Shown: in pieces, positions 1 to 6,504 of the stretch
Layout: the number at the start of each line of letters is the position of its first letter
Numbering within the stretch: position 1 is the stretch's first letter
DNA from: an uncultured Bacteroidales bacterium
Lineage (GTDB): Bacteria > Bacteroidota > Bacteroidia > Bacteroidales > Paludibacteraceae
Length of the DNA stretch: 64,000 nt
NCBI GenBank assembly: GCA_902799705.1
Contig: CADCBP010000009.1
Span: 1-64,000 of the forward strand
Direction: 5' to 3'
Made by a program: the position numbers and the translations under genes
Notes under the pieces: model-generated
Told to the model about the DNA's origin: nothing
What the model saw: the letters and a program-made list of their open reading frames with translations, nothing else
The model's database searches: none

Positions 1-51
1 TAGCTCGCTGGGGGATTGTTCGCGCAAAGATGCGCGAAAAATGCATAGGGG

Positions 52-816
52 CTACCAATCGCGGACGAATTCGAGGTTGAAAAGTTCTTTGGTCTCGCGA
101 GTGCAGATGAGGAACTTGCCGTTGTACTTGACCTGCACAAGTGGGATGCCTTGTTCGCGCAGCCGGTCTTGCTCTTGTCCGGAGAGGAAGGTGGGTTTGG
201 GTTCGGGGAAATCCACCACGAAGAAATAGGGGTTGGAGTTGTCTCCGGGATGTCCGGGCGCGCCCTCTTGCGCGGCTTCCACTAAAGCCCGTTGTGCGAC
301 CTCGGAACGTTGCTCGAAAGCGACCTTTGTAGCGCCCTTTCGGTTGTGGAACTCGGCAGGCATAGCCACAGAGAAAAATTTCCAAAACTTTTCAAATGAG
401 CAGTCCTGCTGCTCTTCGCAATCGCGTGCGCATAGCGCGCGTTGCTGCTCTTTTTCTTTTTCGTTCATATTATTATTATTAATAGGGGGGTTATTAGGGG
501 GGAACACATTTTGTAACAAACTCGTTTCATTTTGTAACAAACTTGTTTCATTTTGTAACGGCTCTGTTTCATTATGTAACAAGGCGAATAACTTTTCCTC
601 TCTCCTCTCAATCAGCCCCAAGTTCAACAATTTCTGCACGGCTCTATAAACCGATACATGGGAAATAACGAAAGGCATGGCGGCGGCGAGTTCGCGGTAA
701 TTGCCGTACCATCCTCGTCCTGCGCGGGTGCATTTAAGGATAGCAGCAAAGATGCAGGCCTCGTTAGCATTGAGGTTGCAACCGCGGTGTTGCTTATCGT
801 CCAACAGGAGTTTCAT
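52..816 (-). CDS. Phage/plasmid-type replication initiator-like protein, winged helix with internal iterons
   Basis: The 254-residue product starts with a winged-helix-like region (about residues 1-80), which reads as replication-initiator or helix-turn-helix DNA binding. A heptad repeat follows (about residues 80-103, units close to LLQNETS), then an Asn-rich linker, then a C-terminal domain from about residue 140. The heptads are encoded by 21-bp direct repeats at 507-582, and the linker by the very AT-rich stretch at about 451-490. This order of N-terminal DNA-binding domain, iterons inside the gene, AT-rich stretch and C-terminal domain is the layout of phage lambda O, where the origin lies within the initiator gene. 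The start ATG overlaps the stop of the upstream minus-strand gene by 4 bp, so they are probably cotranslated. The role is inferred from layout; no catalytic motif is visible. Confidence 0.6.
   Translation of the reverse strand: MKLLLDDKQHRGCNLNANEACIFAAILKCTRAGRGWYGNYRELAAAMPFVISHVSVYRAVQKLLNLGLIERREEKLFALLHNETEPLQNETSLLQNETSLLQNVFPPNNPPINNNNMNEKEKEQQRALCARDCEEQQDCSFEKFWKFFSVAMPAEFHNRKGATKVAFEQRSEVAQRALVEAAQEGAPGHPGDNSNPYFFVVDFPEPKPTFLSGQEQDRLREQGIPLVQVKYNGKFLICTRETKELFNLEFVRDW
507..582. repeat. 3.6 copies of a 21-bp direct repeat (iteron-like) inside the replication gene
   Basis: Units begin at 507, 528, 549 and 570 with the core CATTTTGTAACAAACT. The first two differ at one base, the third is more diverged and the fourth is partial. 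The 21-nt period keeps the reading frame. The AT-rich stretch at about 451-490 lies on the downstream side in the direction of the gene. Confidence 0.85.
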
Positions 817-1148
817 GCGTTCACTTGCTCAACAAAACCGATGAAGTTATCGAGTCGGAAGGAGCGCCATCCGCCGGCATCACCGTCTGCGTACAGGTCG
901 TAGTAGGGGAAAGTGTTGTAATTCTCCGGCCTGACGTCCGGAGCACTTGACAAAGACTTCGGGCGTTTGTCTTCCGGGATGCGTGACATGTCGAGTGTAC
1001 CTACGGCCTCACGGATGGAGCCGTCGATCTTGAAGTAAGAGAAGCGGTAGGTACCGGATTGGAGTTTTTTACGGAAAGATTCGAACCACCAGGCGTACTT
1101 GAGTGCTTGGCTTTGCGTGAGCGATGGTTTTTTGATGTCGTTTGGCAT
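813..1148 (-). CDS. Small SH3-barrel-like (DUF2693-type) mobile-element protein
   Basis: This 111-residue protein has the pattern of small proteins common in Bacteroides phages and conjugative elements: an N-terminal helix (ALKYAWWFESFRKKL), a strand pair ending in VGTLDMSRIP, then a Tyr-rich stretch and WRSFRLDNFIGF near the C-terminus. I recognise it as DUF2693 / SH3-fold-like from this pattern only. It is probably a small accessory or regulatory protein, but its function is unknown. It overlaps the replication gene by 4 bp (ATGA) and lies 20 bp downstream of a perfect palindrome next to a TAATTTTG promoter box. Confidence 0.55.
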   Translation of the reverse strand: MPNDIKKPSLTQSQALKYAWWFESFRKKLQSGTYRFSYFKIDGSIREAVGTLDMSRIPEDKRPKSLSSAPDVRPENYNTFPYYDLYADGDAGGWRSFRLDNFIGFVEQVNA

Positions 1149-1167
1149 AATGATAAAATTTTAGGGC

Positions 1168-1184
1168 GCCGAATACTATTCGGC
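1168..1184. promoter_or_regulatory. 17-bp perfect palindrome at a probable minus-strand transcription start
   Basis: GCCGAATA-C-TATTCGGC is a perfect palindrome with one central base. On the minus strand a TAATTTTG box (1191-1184) abuts it, so the palindrome would cover the first transcribed bases. No TTTG is seen at the usual -33 distance. A repressor operator or a 5' hairpin is the likely role. Confidence 0.5.
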
Positions 1185-1390
1185 AAAATTAACAAAGCTT
1201 TTAAGCGGGCGATGGAGTCTGGGTCGGAGCAACGCTCCCCGCGGCTCCTTCCGTTCGAAGCCAAAAGTCAATTGGCTTCTCCACGCCCTGAAATACTAAG
1301 AAGATTAATAGTAGGTTGTTCTTATCCTTCGGAACGATTATTTCCCTTTTGCTCCCCACAAAAGAACAAGTTAGGTAAAAAGGGAACAAG
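1185..1390. other. Intergenic stretch without a recognisable gene
   Basis: Open frames across this stretch have no recognisable protein character. On the minus strand there are weak stems (GGAGC...GCTCC near 1240). It separates the HNH region from the SH3-like gene and may be the leader of the downstream transcript. Confidence 0.4.
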
Positions 1391-1483
1391 CTAAAGTAGT
1401 CCCATTTTGAAGGGGAGGTCGAGGTGGTAGTGTTGCTTGAAGTGGTCATAGACGACTGGGATGTCGTAAAAGAGGATGGTCAT
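1391..1483 (-). CDS. Possible 30-aa coupled ORF overlapping the HNH gene end
   Basis: The HNH stop TGA and an ATG overlap as TGATG at 1485-1481. The ATG opens a 30-codon frame, starting MTILFYDIPVVYDHF, that ends at 1391. The same frame stays open upstream to 1540 and reads like protein there too (KSEHLLKSLDRADL). The stretch may therefore be either a coupled small gene or the true C-terminus of the HNH protein after a one-base frameshift at the AAAA near 1521. The family is not recognised. Confidence 0.35.
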   Translation of the reverse strand: MTILFYDIPVVYDHFKQHYHLDLPFKMGLL

Positions 1484-2001
1484 CAGGTCGGCGCGGTCGA
1501 GCGATTTGAGGAGATGTTCGCTTTTATATGCGCCATGCGGTCAAAATAGCGTAGGAGATATGATCGCCGGACGTCGGCAGGCTTGATGCCTTTATTACGC
1601 AGTTTCGTCAGGAAGCCCCCGTCTCGGTTGTTGATCTCATTGGATACACATCGGAGGTTGCGGAAGTCGTTGTCGGTGGTTACTCCGTTGATATGGTCGA
1701 TGGTCATGCCTGCGGGAATCTCGTGACGCCATGCACAAAAGACGGCATGGGAAGCGAGTATTTGTAAATGTCTCCCCCAAGCGTCTCTAAATTTCAGATA
1801 CTCTGCTTTGCCGTGCGAATATGTTTTTCCGTACTTAACACCACTTGTATTAACCACGACTTTTCGACCGTCGGGATAGACGCGCACGCCTACTACCCCG
1901 CCCTTGCCGTCGTTGACATAAAAAGCCGTCTTGGCGGTAGGATGCACGCCGACCAACCGCAGCTGTGCGCCGTTGTGCAATAACTCATGCGGGTAACTCA
2001 T
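1483..2001 (-). CDS. HNH endonuclease (phage/mobile-element type)
   Basis: The 172-residue protein contains the HNH core: an AGMTIDHINGVTTDN segment with the DH pair, then FRNLRCVSNEINNRD with the conserved Asn residues (about residues 98-128). The N-terminal 90 residues look like the strand-rich region found in small phage HNH proteins. Such enzymes nick or cut DNA and often travel with phages and integrative elements. The N-terminus overlaps the upstream membrane-protein gene by 17 bp. The C-terminal residues after FDRMAHIK look out of frame, because the alternative frame is better protein. Confidence 0.75.
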   Translation of the reverse strand: MSYPHELLHNGAQLRLVGVHPTAKTAFYVNDGKGGVVGVRVYPDGRKVVVNTSGVKYGKTYSHGKAEYLKFRDAWGRHLQILASHAVFCAWRHEIPAGMTIDHINGVTTDNDFRNLRCVSNEINNRDGGFLTKLRNKGIKPADVRRSYLLRYFDRMAHIKANISSNRSTAPT

Positions 2002-2203
2002 AGCATTCGGGGATATGTGCGCCGGTGATGCAGGCGCAGATGAAACATAGTACCGCGATAGCTGCGAGTACGATTACATGCTGGCAACAGAGCCAGTTGA
2101 GGGGCATGTTTTTGCGCATGAGATCAAGGAATCCCATGAGCGCGAGGGTGCCCACTACGAGAAACAAGGCGATAAACACCGAAGATAAAAAAGTATAAAT
2201 CAT
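1985..2203 (-). CDS. Small membrane protein, two predicted helices
   Basis: This 72-residue protein has two hydrophobic segments, about residues 2-27 and 41-63, joined by a short charged loop (MRKNMPLNW). The size and position in a phage-like gene string would suit a holin-like or accessory membrane protein, but nothing in the sequence decides this. Its 3' end overlaps the HNH start, and a TACTTTTG box at 2260-2253 precedes it. Confidence 0.4.
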   Translation of the reverse strand: MIYTFLSSVFIALFLVVGTLALMGFLDLMRKNMPLNWLCCQHVIVLAAIAVLCFICACITGAHIPECYELPA

Positions 2204-2252
2204 AACACCGGATCTTTACGTGCGGCGACGTTGCCACAACTGAAATCCGGTG

Positions 2253-2284
2253 CAAAAGTAGAGATAAAAAAAACGAGCCTCGAA
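2253..2284 (-). promoter_or_regulatory. Weak promoter candidate for the small membrane protein
   Basis: The minus strand has TACTTTTG (2260-2253), a good TAnnTTTG match, with TTCG instead of TTTG at the 20-nt spacing (2284-2281). The -33 position falls inside the upstream terminator hairpin. Confidence 0.4.
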
Positions 2285-2298
2285 TTTCGGGACTCGTT
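2266..2298 (-). terminator. Rho-independent terminator, minus strand
   Basis: On the minus strand AACGAG and CTCGTT arms close a hairpin with a CCCGAAATTCGAGG middle, followed directly by a run of eight T. It lies downstream of the gene ending at 2355. Confidence 0.75.
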
Positions 2299-2361
2299 CG
2301 GTACAGGCGGTACTATTTCGGTACTTTCGGTACTAAATCGGTACTAAATCGGTACTAATAT
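2299..2361. repeat. Six spaced copies of CGGTAC
   Basis: CGGTAC begins at 2299, 2308, 2319, 2328, 2339 and 2350, so the spacing is 9, 11, 9, 11 and 11 bp. The later units extend to CGGTACTAAAT. The array fills the space between the stop codon of the upstream minus-strand gene and its terminator. Confidence 0.8.
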
Positions 2362-2735
2362 CTGGTGTTATTGTAATGCTTTTTGAATACCTCGTAGCCG
2401 AAAGGAAGAGGTATGATTTTTGCTAACTCATCATACATCACTTGTGCATTGTAATGCGCATCGATATATGCTTCTTTTTGCCAAGATTGCAATTCTTGGA
2501 CGAAAGCGCGTGTCTTGTCGTTTCTGCCGATGGTGGATTTCCGGAGGGCTTCGATGATAGTTGGGATTTTATTTTCCTGCCGGGCTTTCTTGGTGAAGAT
2601 GATTGAATCGGGGATGTCCGAATCAGACGAAGAAATGGGAGTGACGTCCTCGACCTGTTTGGATTCGGTGCGGGTGTTGGCGAAGTTGGATTCGTAAAAG
2701 TTGATTGTTCCGAAGTTGTTGATGTTGTTGATCAT
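2355..2735 (-). CDS. Unknown mobile-element protein, NNFGTINFYE N-terminus
   Basis: The ATG at 2735-2733 is preferred over a TTG further upstream; it gives 126 residues. The N-terminus (MINNINNFGTINFYES) resembles the NYGTVNIYEK tail of the neighbouring HsdS-like protein, a motif seen in Bacteroides mobile-element proteins. The C-terminal half is helical and ends in FKKHYNNTRY. No enzymatic motif was recognised. A clear promoter lies about 200 bp upstream at 2964-2933, and the long leader contains a large imperfect inverted repeat. Confidence 0.4.
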   Translation of the reverse strand: MINNINNFGTINFYESNFANTRTESKQVEDVTPISSSDSDIPDSIIFTKKARQENKIPTIIEALRKSTIGRNDKTRAFVQELQSWQKEAYIDAHYNAQVMYDELAKIIPLPFGYEVFKKHYNNTRY

Positions 2736-2770
2736 TGTTTTAGATAAAAAATGCATGGGCTTGTGGGACA

Positions 2771-2880
2771 AAAGACATGTTCGGCAAAACAGTAGTGATG
2801 CCCCACTTACCCACGCAGAGTAATTGGGACATATTTCTTTTCACTACATAAAGTTTTGCCGAACTGTCTTTAAAGGAATA
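2771..2880. repeat. Long imperfect inverted repeat in the leader of the 126-aa gene
   Basis: GTTCGGCAAAAC (2779-2790) and GTTTTGCCGAAC (2852-2863) are perfect inverted copies. The arms extend outward to AAAGACA/TGTCTTT with one extra base, and inward with gaps to GTAGTG/CACTAC. The total is close to 30 pairs around a loop of about 45 nt. It could be a structured leader RNA, the remnant of a small transposon, or both. Confidence 0.65.
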
Positions 2881-2932
2881 TGCCTTGAAAAAATTATGTT
2901 CTTCCTTTTATGTCTGGAAGTCTAAGACGGTG

Positions 2933-2964
2933 CAAAATTACTGCTTTTTTGCGATATATGCAAA
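2933..2964 (-). promoter_or_regulatory. Promoter, extended -33 type, for the 126-aa gene
   Basis: The minus strand has TTTGCATATATC, a 20-nt spacer from TTTG, then TAATTTTG (2940-2933). Confidence 0.7.
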
Positions 2965-2980
2965 TAAAAATGATCTTTTA

Positions 2981-4075
2981 CTATTTTTCGTAGATATTTA
3001 CTGTGCCGTAATTGGTAATGGCAGTTTGTTGTACGGGTTCTTGTTTTTTCTTTGTTAGCAGGGCTATTTTCTCTTTGGCTATCGCTTCTACTCCACGCAT
3101 ATACATCTCCATGTATTTCCAATCCGGCTCTCCGGCAGGCGTAGCAGGAAGGAGGATTTTTTCTTGTTTGAGCTGTGATTGGCTACACATACCTGTAAAA
3201 GAATATCTACTGCTAAATGAAGAATCAAGAACGCTAATTAAGTAAAATGCAATATATTGGTTTAACTTATAACGAGGTATCAAAATATTTACACGTCCAT
3301 GAGAAACTGCATAAAATGGTTTAGACTGATAATACGATTTACCAAACATATCCGTTGTTATGACATTTCCATCAAAAATCTCGGCTTTACCATCGCCATC
3401 AGCTATATGAGCGCATATGCCATTGTTAAATTTCCCAGAAGAGACAAGAGGAATATCCCCTTCTTTCATTCTCTTTGCTTGTATATCTCCTTTTGATAAA
3501 ACAATATCAAATATAGAACTTAATTCAAACTCTTTCCAATAAGTCGTATCTATTTTATGTGGTTTATTTTTAGCAGCAACAAAAGCAGAAATGGCAGACT
3601 TTGTCCGTTGCTCAATTTTGCGCATATACTCCTCCATATACTGCCAATCGGGTGAGCCGTCTTGGGTAGAGGGGAGTTTGATTTTTGAACTCCGCATTTT
3701 TTCAGCAGTCCATTTATCTACATATGCATAATTCAAGCTAACTTTATATATGATAGGACAAATAAATAGCGCGATATATTTTGAAATCATAAACTTTGGG
3801 TATAGCACATTTACATCGTCGGTAGCCCAAAATGGCTCTTCCTGATAAAAAGTTTGCCCTATTGATCCATTATAGCAAACAGTAATAGTTCCCGCAGGAT
3901 GAATATATTCCGAATTACCGATTTTAGCAGTAATCCCATTATTAAAAGCAGTCGCCCCGATGTAGTTTGTTTTACCTTCGACCATGTCGGCTTTAGTGAG
4001 CCGTTTCCCTTTAACAACATCAAACAATTCATCAATGCGAAATACTTTCCAATATGTCGTATTCACCTGTTTCAT
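2981..4075 (-). CDS. BcgI-like restriction specificity subunit (HsdS-type, two target-recognition halves)
   Basis: The 364-residue protein has two homologous halves, each starting with TTYWK(V/E)F and ending with a PDW(Q/K)YME(E/M)YMR helix (about residues 6-160 and 177-345). This is the two-TRD plan of type I HsdS and of BcgI B subunits. It should direct the adjacent methylase/nuclease to a bipartite DNA site. The start overlaps the stop of the methylase gene by 4 bp (ATGA). The length fits the compact BcgI-type subunit better than the longer classical HsdS. The C-terminal tail (TNYGTVNIYEK) matches the N-terminal motif of the next gene downstream. Confidence 0.85.
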   Translation of the reverse strand: MKQVNTTYWKVFRIDELFDVVKGKRLTKADMVEGKTNYIGATAFNNGITAKIGNSEYIHPAGTITVCYNGSIGQTFYQEEPFWATDDVNVLYPKFMISKYIALFICPIIYKVSLNYAYVDKWTAEKMRSSKIKLPSTQDGSPDWQYMEEYMRKIEQRTKSAISAFVAAKNKPHKIDTTYWKEFELSSIFDIVLSKGDIQAKRMKEGDIPLVSSGKFNNGICAHIADGDGKAEIFDGNVITTDMFGKSYYQSKPFYAVSHGRVNILIPRYKLNQYIAFYLISVLDSSFSSRYSFTGMCSQSQLKQEKILLPATPAGEPDWKYMEMYMRGVEAIAKEKIALLTKKKQEPVQQTAITNYGTVNIYEK

Positions 4076-5835
4076 CTATCCAACGTGATTTGGGTTTGGT
4101 TTTTGTTTTCGGACACCTCACTACTATACAAGATTTGTCTGAGGAGTTGATCCCCGAACTCCTTTGCGTCAATTCCTTGTTTGAACATCTCATAGTCCAT
4201 CATGGTCTTGACGAAATCTTCCTCAAAGATCTCGAAAGGTTTTTCGGGCATTTGATAGGAAAGATGCTCAGCCGGTTTTATCCATTGTATGGTATCATTA
4301 CCGGACTGCTTTTCAATTATATCTACCCATTGATTTTCAATGCTCTGCCAGCGGTCACGGATATCTTGACGACCTTGGTTCTTTACCGTTTCTAATCCGT
4401 CATCCTCAATATAACAAGCAAAAATCTCTTTGTCGTTTTGGGGCTTTTGGGCTTGGAAGATAAAAACCGAAGTAGTCACTCCGGCATCAAAAACTTTCTC
4501 CGGCAGTTTGATAATTTTGAGGAGAGAATGCTTCTTCAGTAGTTTCTTTCCTTTACTATCTTTCTCTAATTTTTTATCCGGCATAATAAAGGCACAAAGG
4601 GTGTTAGTTTTTACATTATCCAACACATTGCGCACAATATCAATACATCCGTACTTAGATTCAAAAGGCGGGTTCATCAACACTTTGGTAATGCCTTTAG
4701 ACGCGATCCATTTGCCTGCCTCATCACTACGGCTGTCTAATTGCTCCAAGTTTGTTTTTCCGTCTTTATGGATGAGCATATTGGCGCAAGCAAGAGCAAA
4801 TACCTCGCGGTCCAACTCAATACCGTATAGTTGTTTTTGTTTGATATCTTTGGCTTTGTCGGTGTTGTTTCCTCCGGCTTCTTTGATCATATTACACATC
4901 GCTTTCACAAGGAAAGCACCACTACCACACGCCGCATCGAGCACTATATCATCCTTATCTACATGGATCAGGCGATACATAAGGGAAGTAATATGGTCGG
5001 GAGTGAATACCTGTCCCTGCTCCGATTTTCCTTTATAGCGGTTAAACTCATTAAAGAAAATCGCCATTACATCCTCGCCTTGCCAAAAATCGGAATTGAT
5101 ATTATTCGAAATATCTGTAACACACTCTATGAAATCGTCTATTGCCTCTTGGTTGTTTTGGATATTCATCTTAATAGACGCATATACCTCCAAGAGAAGA
5201 TCTAACTTTAGATTTTGGCGTTTTGCTTCTTCAAGAGACTTAGATAAAGTAGAATGAATAGAGGTATGGAATGTGGCATAGTCCATACCCTTTTCGAGTT
5301 TTGCTCCGTACCTTTTCGCTACGAGCGCACACGCGGTAAATATCATTCGGTGATTAAGGTTCTTAATACCGAAGTTAAAATGCAAGGAATCGTTGATGCG
5401 CTTGGTGAGGTTGTATATCTTTTGCTTATCAATGGTGTTTTGCGCAAAGAGACCAAGATAGTACTCCTTATTATGAAGCTCCTTTTCGCCCGGTACTAAT
5501 TCCTCGTTTTTATAGACGAGTATATCAGTGCCATTATAGAGAATACCGACTACATTTTTGTATATAGTACGCGCCACGCGGCAGTTTTTGAGCACCTCAT
5601 CAATTTGGGCTTGTTTGAGGTCACAGTCCTCTTTCTTTACCTCCAGAATAATAGCGGGAAAATTCGTCTCACTCGGCAAATACCATCCGTCAGGGCGATA
5701 GTTCGCTCCCTCTCCCTTAAAGCCCAATTTGGCGAAAGAGGTTAATTGACCGACACCCGCTTTTGCCGTTTCGGTATCTTTTAAGCCAAGTATCTTATTG
5801 GCATCGTCTCTTATTTGATCTTCGGTGCGTACCAT
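4072..5835 (-). CDS. BcgI-like fused restriction nuclease / N6-adenine methyltransferase
   Basis: The 587-residue protein carries a PD-(D/E)xK-like nuclease region at the N-terminus (P48 D49, then E65-V-K67). A helical linker follows, then an N6-adenine methylase core with GQVFTP (about 274-279), motif I DAACGSGAF (about 300-308) and motif IV NPPF (388-391). Nuclease and methylase in one chain next to a separate specificity subunit is the architecture of type IIB BcgI-type systems. No HsdR gene is present in the window. The protein acts on cytoplasmic DNA and would defend the island or host against foreign DNA. The start lies 5 bp after the stop of the broken Sel1-like frame. Confidence 0.85.
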   Translation of the reverse strand: MVRTEDQIRDDANKILGLKDTETAKAGVGQLTSFAKLGFKGEGANYRPDGWYLPSETNFPAIILEVKKEDCDLKQAQIDEVLKNCRVARTIYKNVVGILYNGTDILVYKNEELVPGEKELHNKEYYLGLFAQNTIDKQKIYNLTKRINDSLHFNFGIKNLNHRMIFTACALVAKRYGAKLEKGMDYATFHTSIHSTLSKSLEEAKRQNLKLDLLLEVYASIKMNIQNNQEAIDDFIECVTDISNNINSDFWQGEDVMAIFFNEFNRYKGKSEQGQVFTPDHITSLMYRLIHVDKDDIVLDAACGSGAFLVKAMCNMIKEAGGNNTDKAKDIKQKQLYGIELDREVFALACANMLIHKDGKTNLEQLDSRSDEAGKWIASKGITKVLMNPPFESKYGCIDIVRNVLDNVKTNTLCAFIMPDKKLEKDSKGKKLLKKHSLLKIIKLPEKVFDAGVTTSVFIFQAQKPQNDKEIFACYIEDDGLETVKNQGRQDIRDRWQSIENQWVDIIEKQSGNDTIQWIKPAEHLSYQMPEKPFEIFEEDFVKTMMDYEMFKQGIDAKEFGDQLLRQILYSSEVSENKNQTQITLDR

Positions 5836-5839
5836 GGCA

Positions 5840-6132
5840 TCAGCGGTTTAGGGTTGGTAAACTATGATGCCACTCCCCGTTCTTGTACAGGCAGAGGATG
5901 AGTTGGCGGGCATCGGGGTTGCCGAGCTCTGCTGCTCTGAGCAACATGATGTCCGCCTCGTCACGGGAGACCGTGGTGCAGGACGCACGTCCATGTACGC
6001 GCGCTCCGCATAATATAAAAGAGAATCGGGGTCACAGAAAACAGAACTGCTGACCTCGACCGGAGAAGAAGCGGCACGATAACCGCGCACAAAGATACAG
6101 ATAAAGAATAATCCTAAGAATGCAAGCGAGAC
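5840..6132 (-). pseudogene. Frameshifted Sel1/TPR-like membrane-anchored protein
   Basis: Two frames share one apparent protein. The upstream frame (to about 6132) encodes a hydrophobic segment (SLAFLGLFFICIFV) and then SLLYYAERAYMD. The downstream frame takes over near 5990 with DEADIMLLRAAELGNPDARQ, a Sel1/TPR-like signature, and ends at 5840, 5 bp before the methylase start. No ATG is found in frame at the N-terminus. One base lost or gained near 5990 explains the break; an assembly error is also possible. It was probably the first gene of the restriction-modification transcript, downstream of the promoter at 6248-6217. Confidence 0.5.
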
Positions 6133-6216
6133 GTGCTTTGCAACATTTCCCTTACTGGGGGGGTAAAATTGAACATTTGATTTTGTGTTGTCATAGTGTT
6201 AAAACCTTTGCGGCTG

Positions 6217-6248
6217 CAAAATTACAACAAAAAAATGACATACGCAAG
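6217..6248 (-). promoter_or_regulatory. Promoter for the island's restriction operon
   Basis: The minus strand has CTTGCGTATGTC, a 20-nt spacer from CTTG, then TAATTTTG (6224-6217). It is closely similar in sequence to the dapB promoter in the opposite direction. Confidence 0.65.
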
Positions 6249-6267
6249 CACGCTTGTCATTTTTTTT
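6229..6267. repeat. Inverted repeat AAAAAATGACA / TGTCATTTTTT
   Basis: The arms lie at about 6229-6240 and 6255-6267 around a 14-nt middle. The T-runs on both strands also resemble a bidirectional terminator, but the overlap with the minus-strand promoter makes a regulatory site at least as likely. Confidence 0.5.
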
Positions 6268-6440
6268 ACGAAAGAACCCTTTGGGGAGGAGGACCGAAGG
6301 TACGGCTTTTTTCTGGAAAAACGTGGAAGTCACAGGCAAAAATTGAAACTACATCCGCATTGAGCCCGAAGCGGGCGGGGTCAGCCGAGTCAAAAAGACA
6401 TGTGGAAAAATTGACGGAAATGGGTAATTTTATAGAAAAG

Positions 6441-6466
6441 AATGGCATATGCTTGCATATGTCATT
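6441..6466. promoter_or_regulatory. 26-bp near-perfect palindrome over the dapB -33 box
   Basis: AATGGCATATGC-TT-GCATATGTCATT has 12-nt arms with one mismatch, and its centre includes the TTG of the -33 element. It is operator-like. Confidence 0.5.
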
Positions 6467-6483
6467 TATTTTTACTAATTTTG
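6452..6483 (+). promoter_or_regulatory. Promoter of dapB
   Basis: CTTGCATATGTC, a 20-nt spacer from CTTG, then TAATTTTG (6476-6483). The ATG follows about 21 nt downstream, so the leader would be very short. Confidence 0.7.
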
Positions 6484-6504
6484 CGCTCGCATTTTTGCGA
6501 TGTT

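Larger units (their letters stand above)
6091..6504. other. Island/chromosome junction with two divergent promoters and paired palindromes
   Basis: No gene is seen. The stretch holds a minus-strand promoter (6248-6217) facing the island and a plus-strand promoter (6452-6483) facing dapB. Each is embedded in a related inverted repeat (6229-6267 and 6441-6466). A GCCCG-aag-CGGGC hairpin lies near 6365. Confidence 0.6.

Noticed and set aside
1201-1449. 82-codon minus-strand frame between the SH3-like and HNH genes
   Set aside because: Low-complexity start, no family pattern, and it overlaps the better-looking 1391-1540 frame.
2771-2880. Invertible segment controlling the specificity gene
   Set aside because: The arms enclose only about 60 bp, there is no recombinase gene nearby, and no partial second hsdS gene is present.
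2771-2880. Retron RNA
   Set aside because: No reverse transcriptase gene lies in the window and no branching G or msr/msd order could be recognised.
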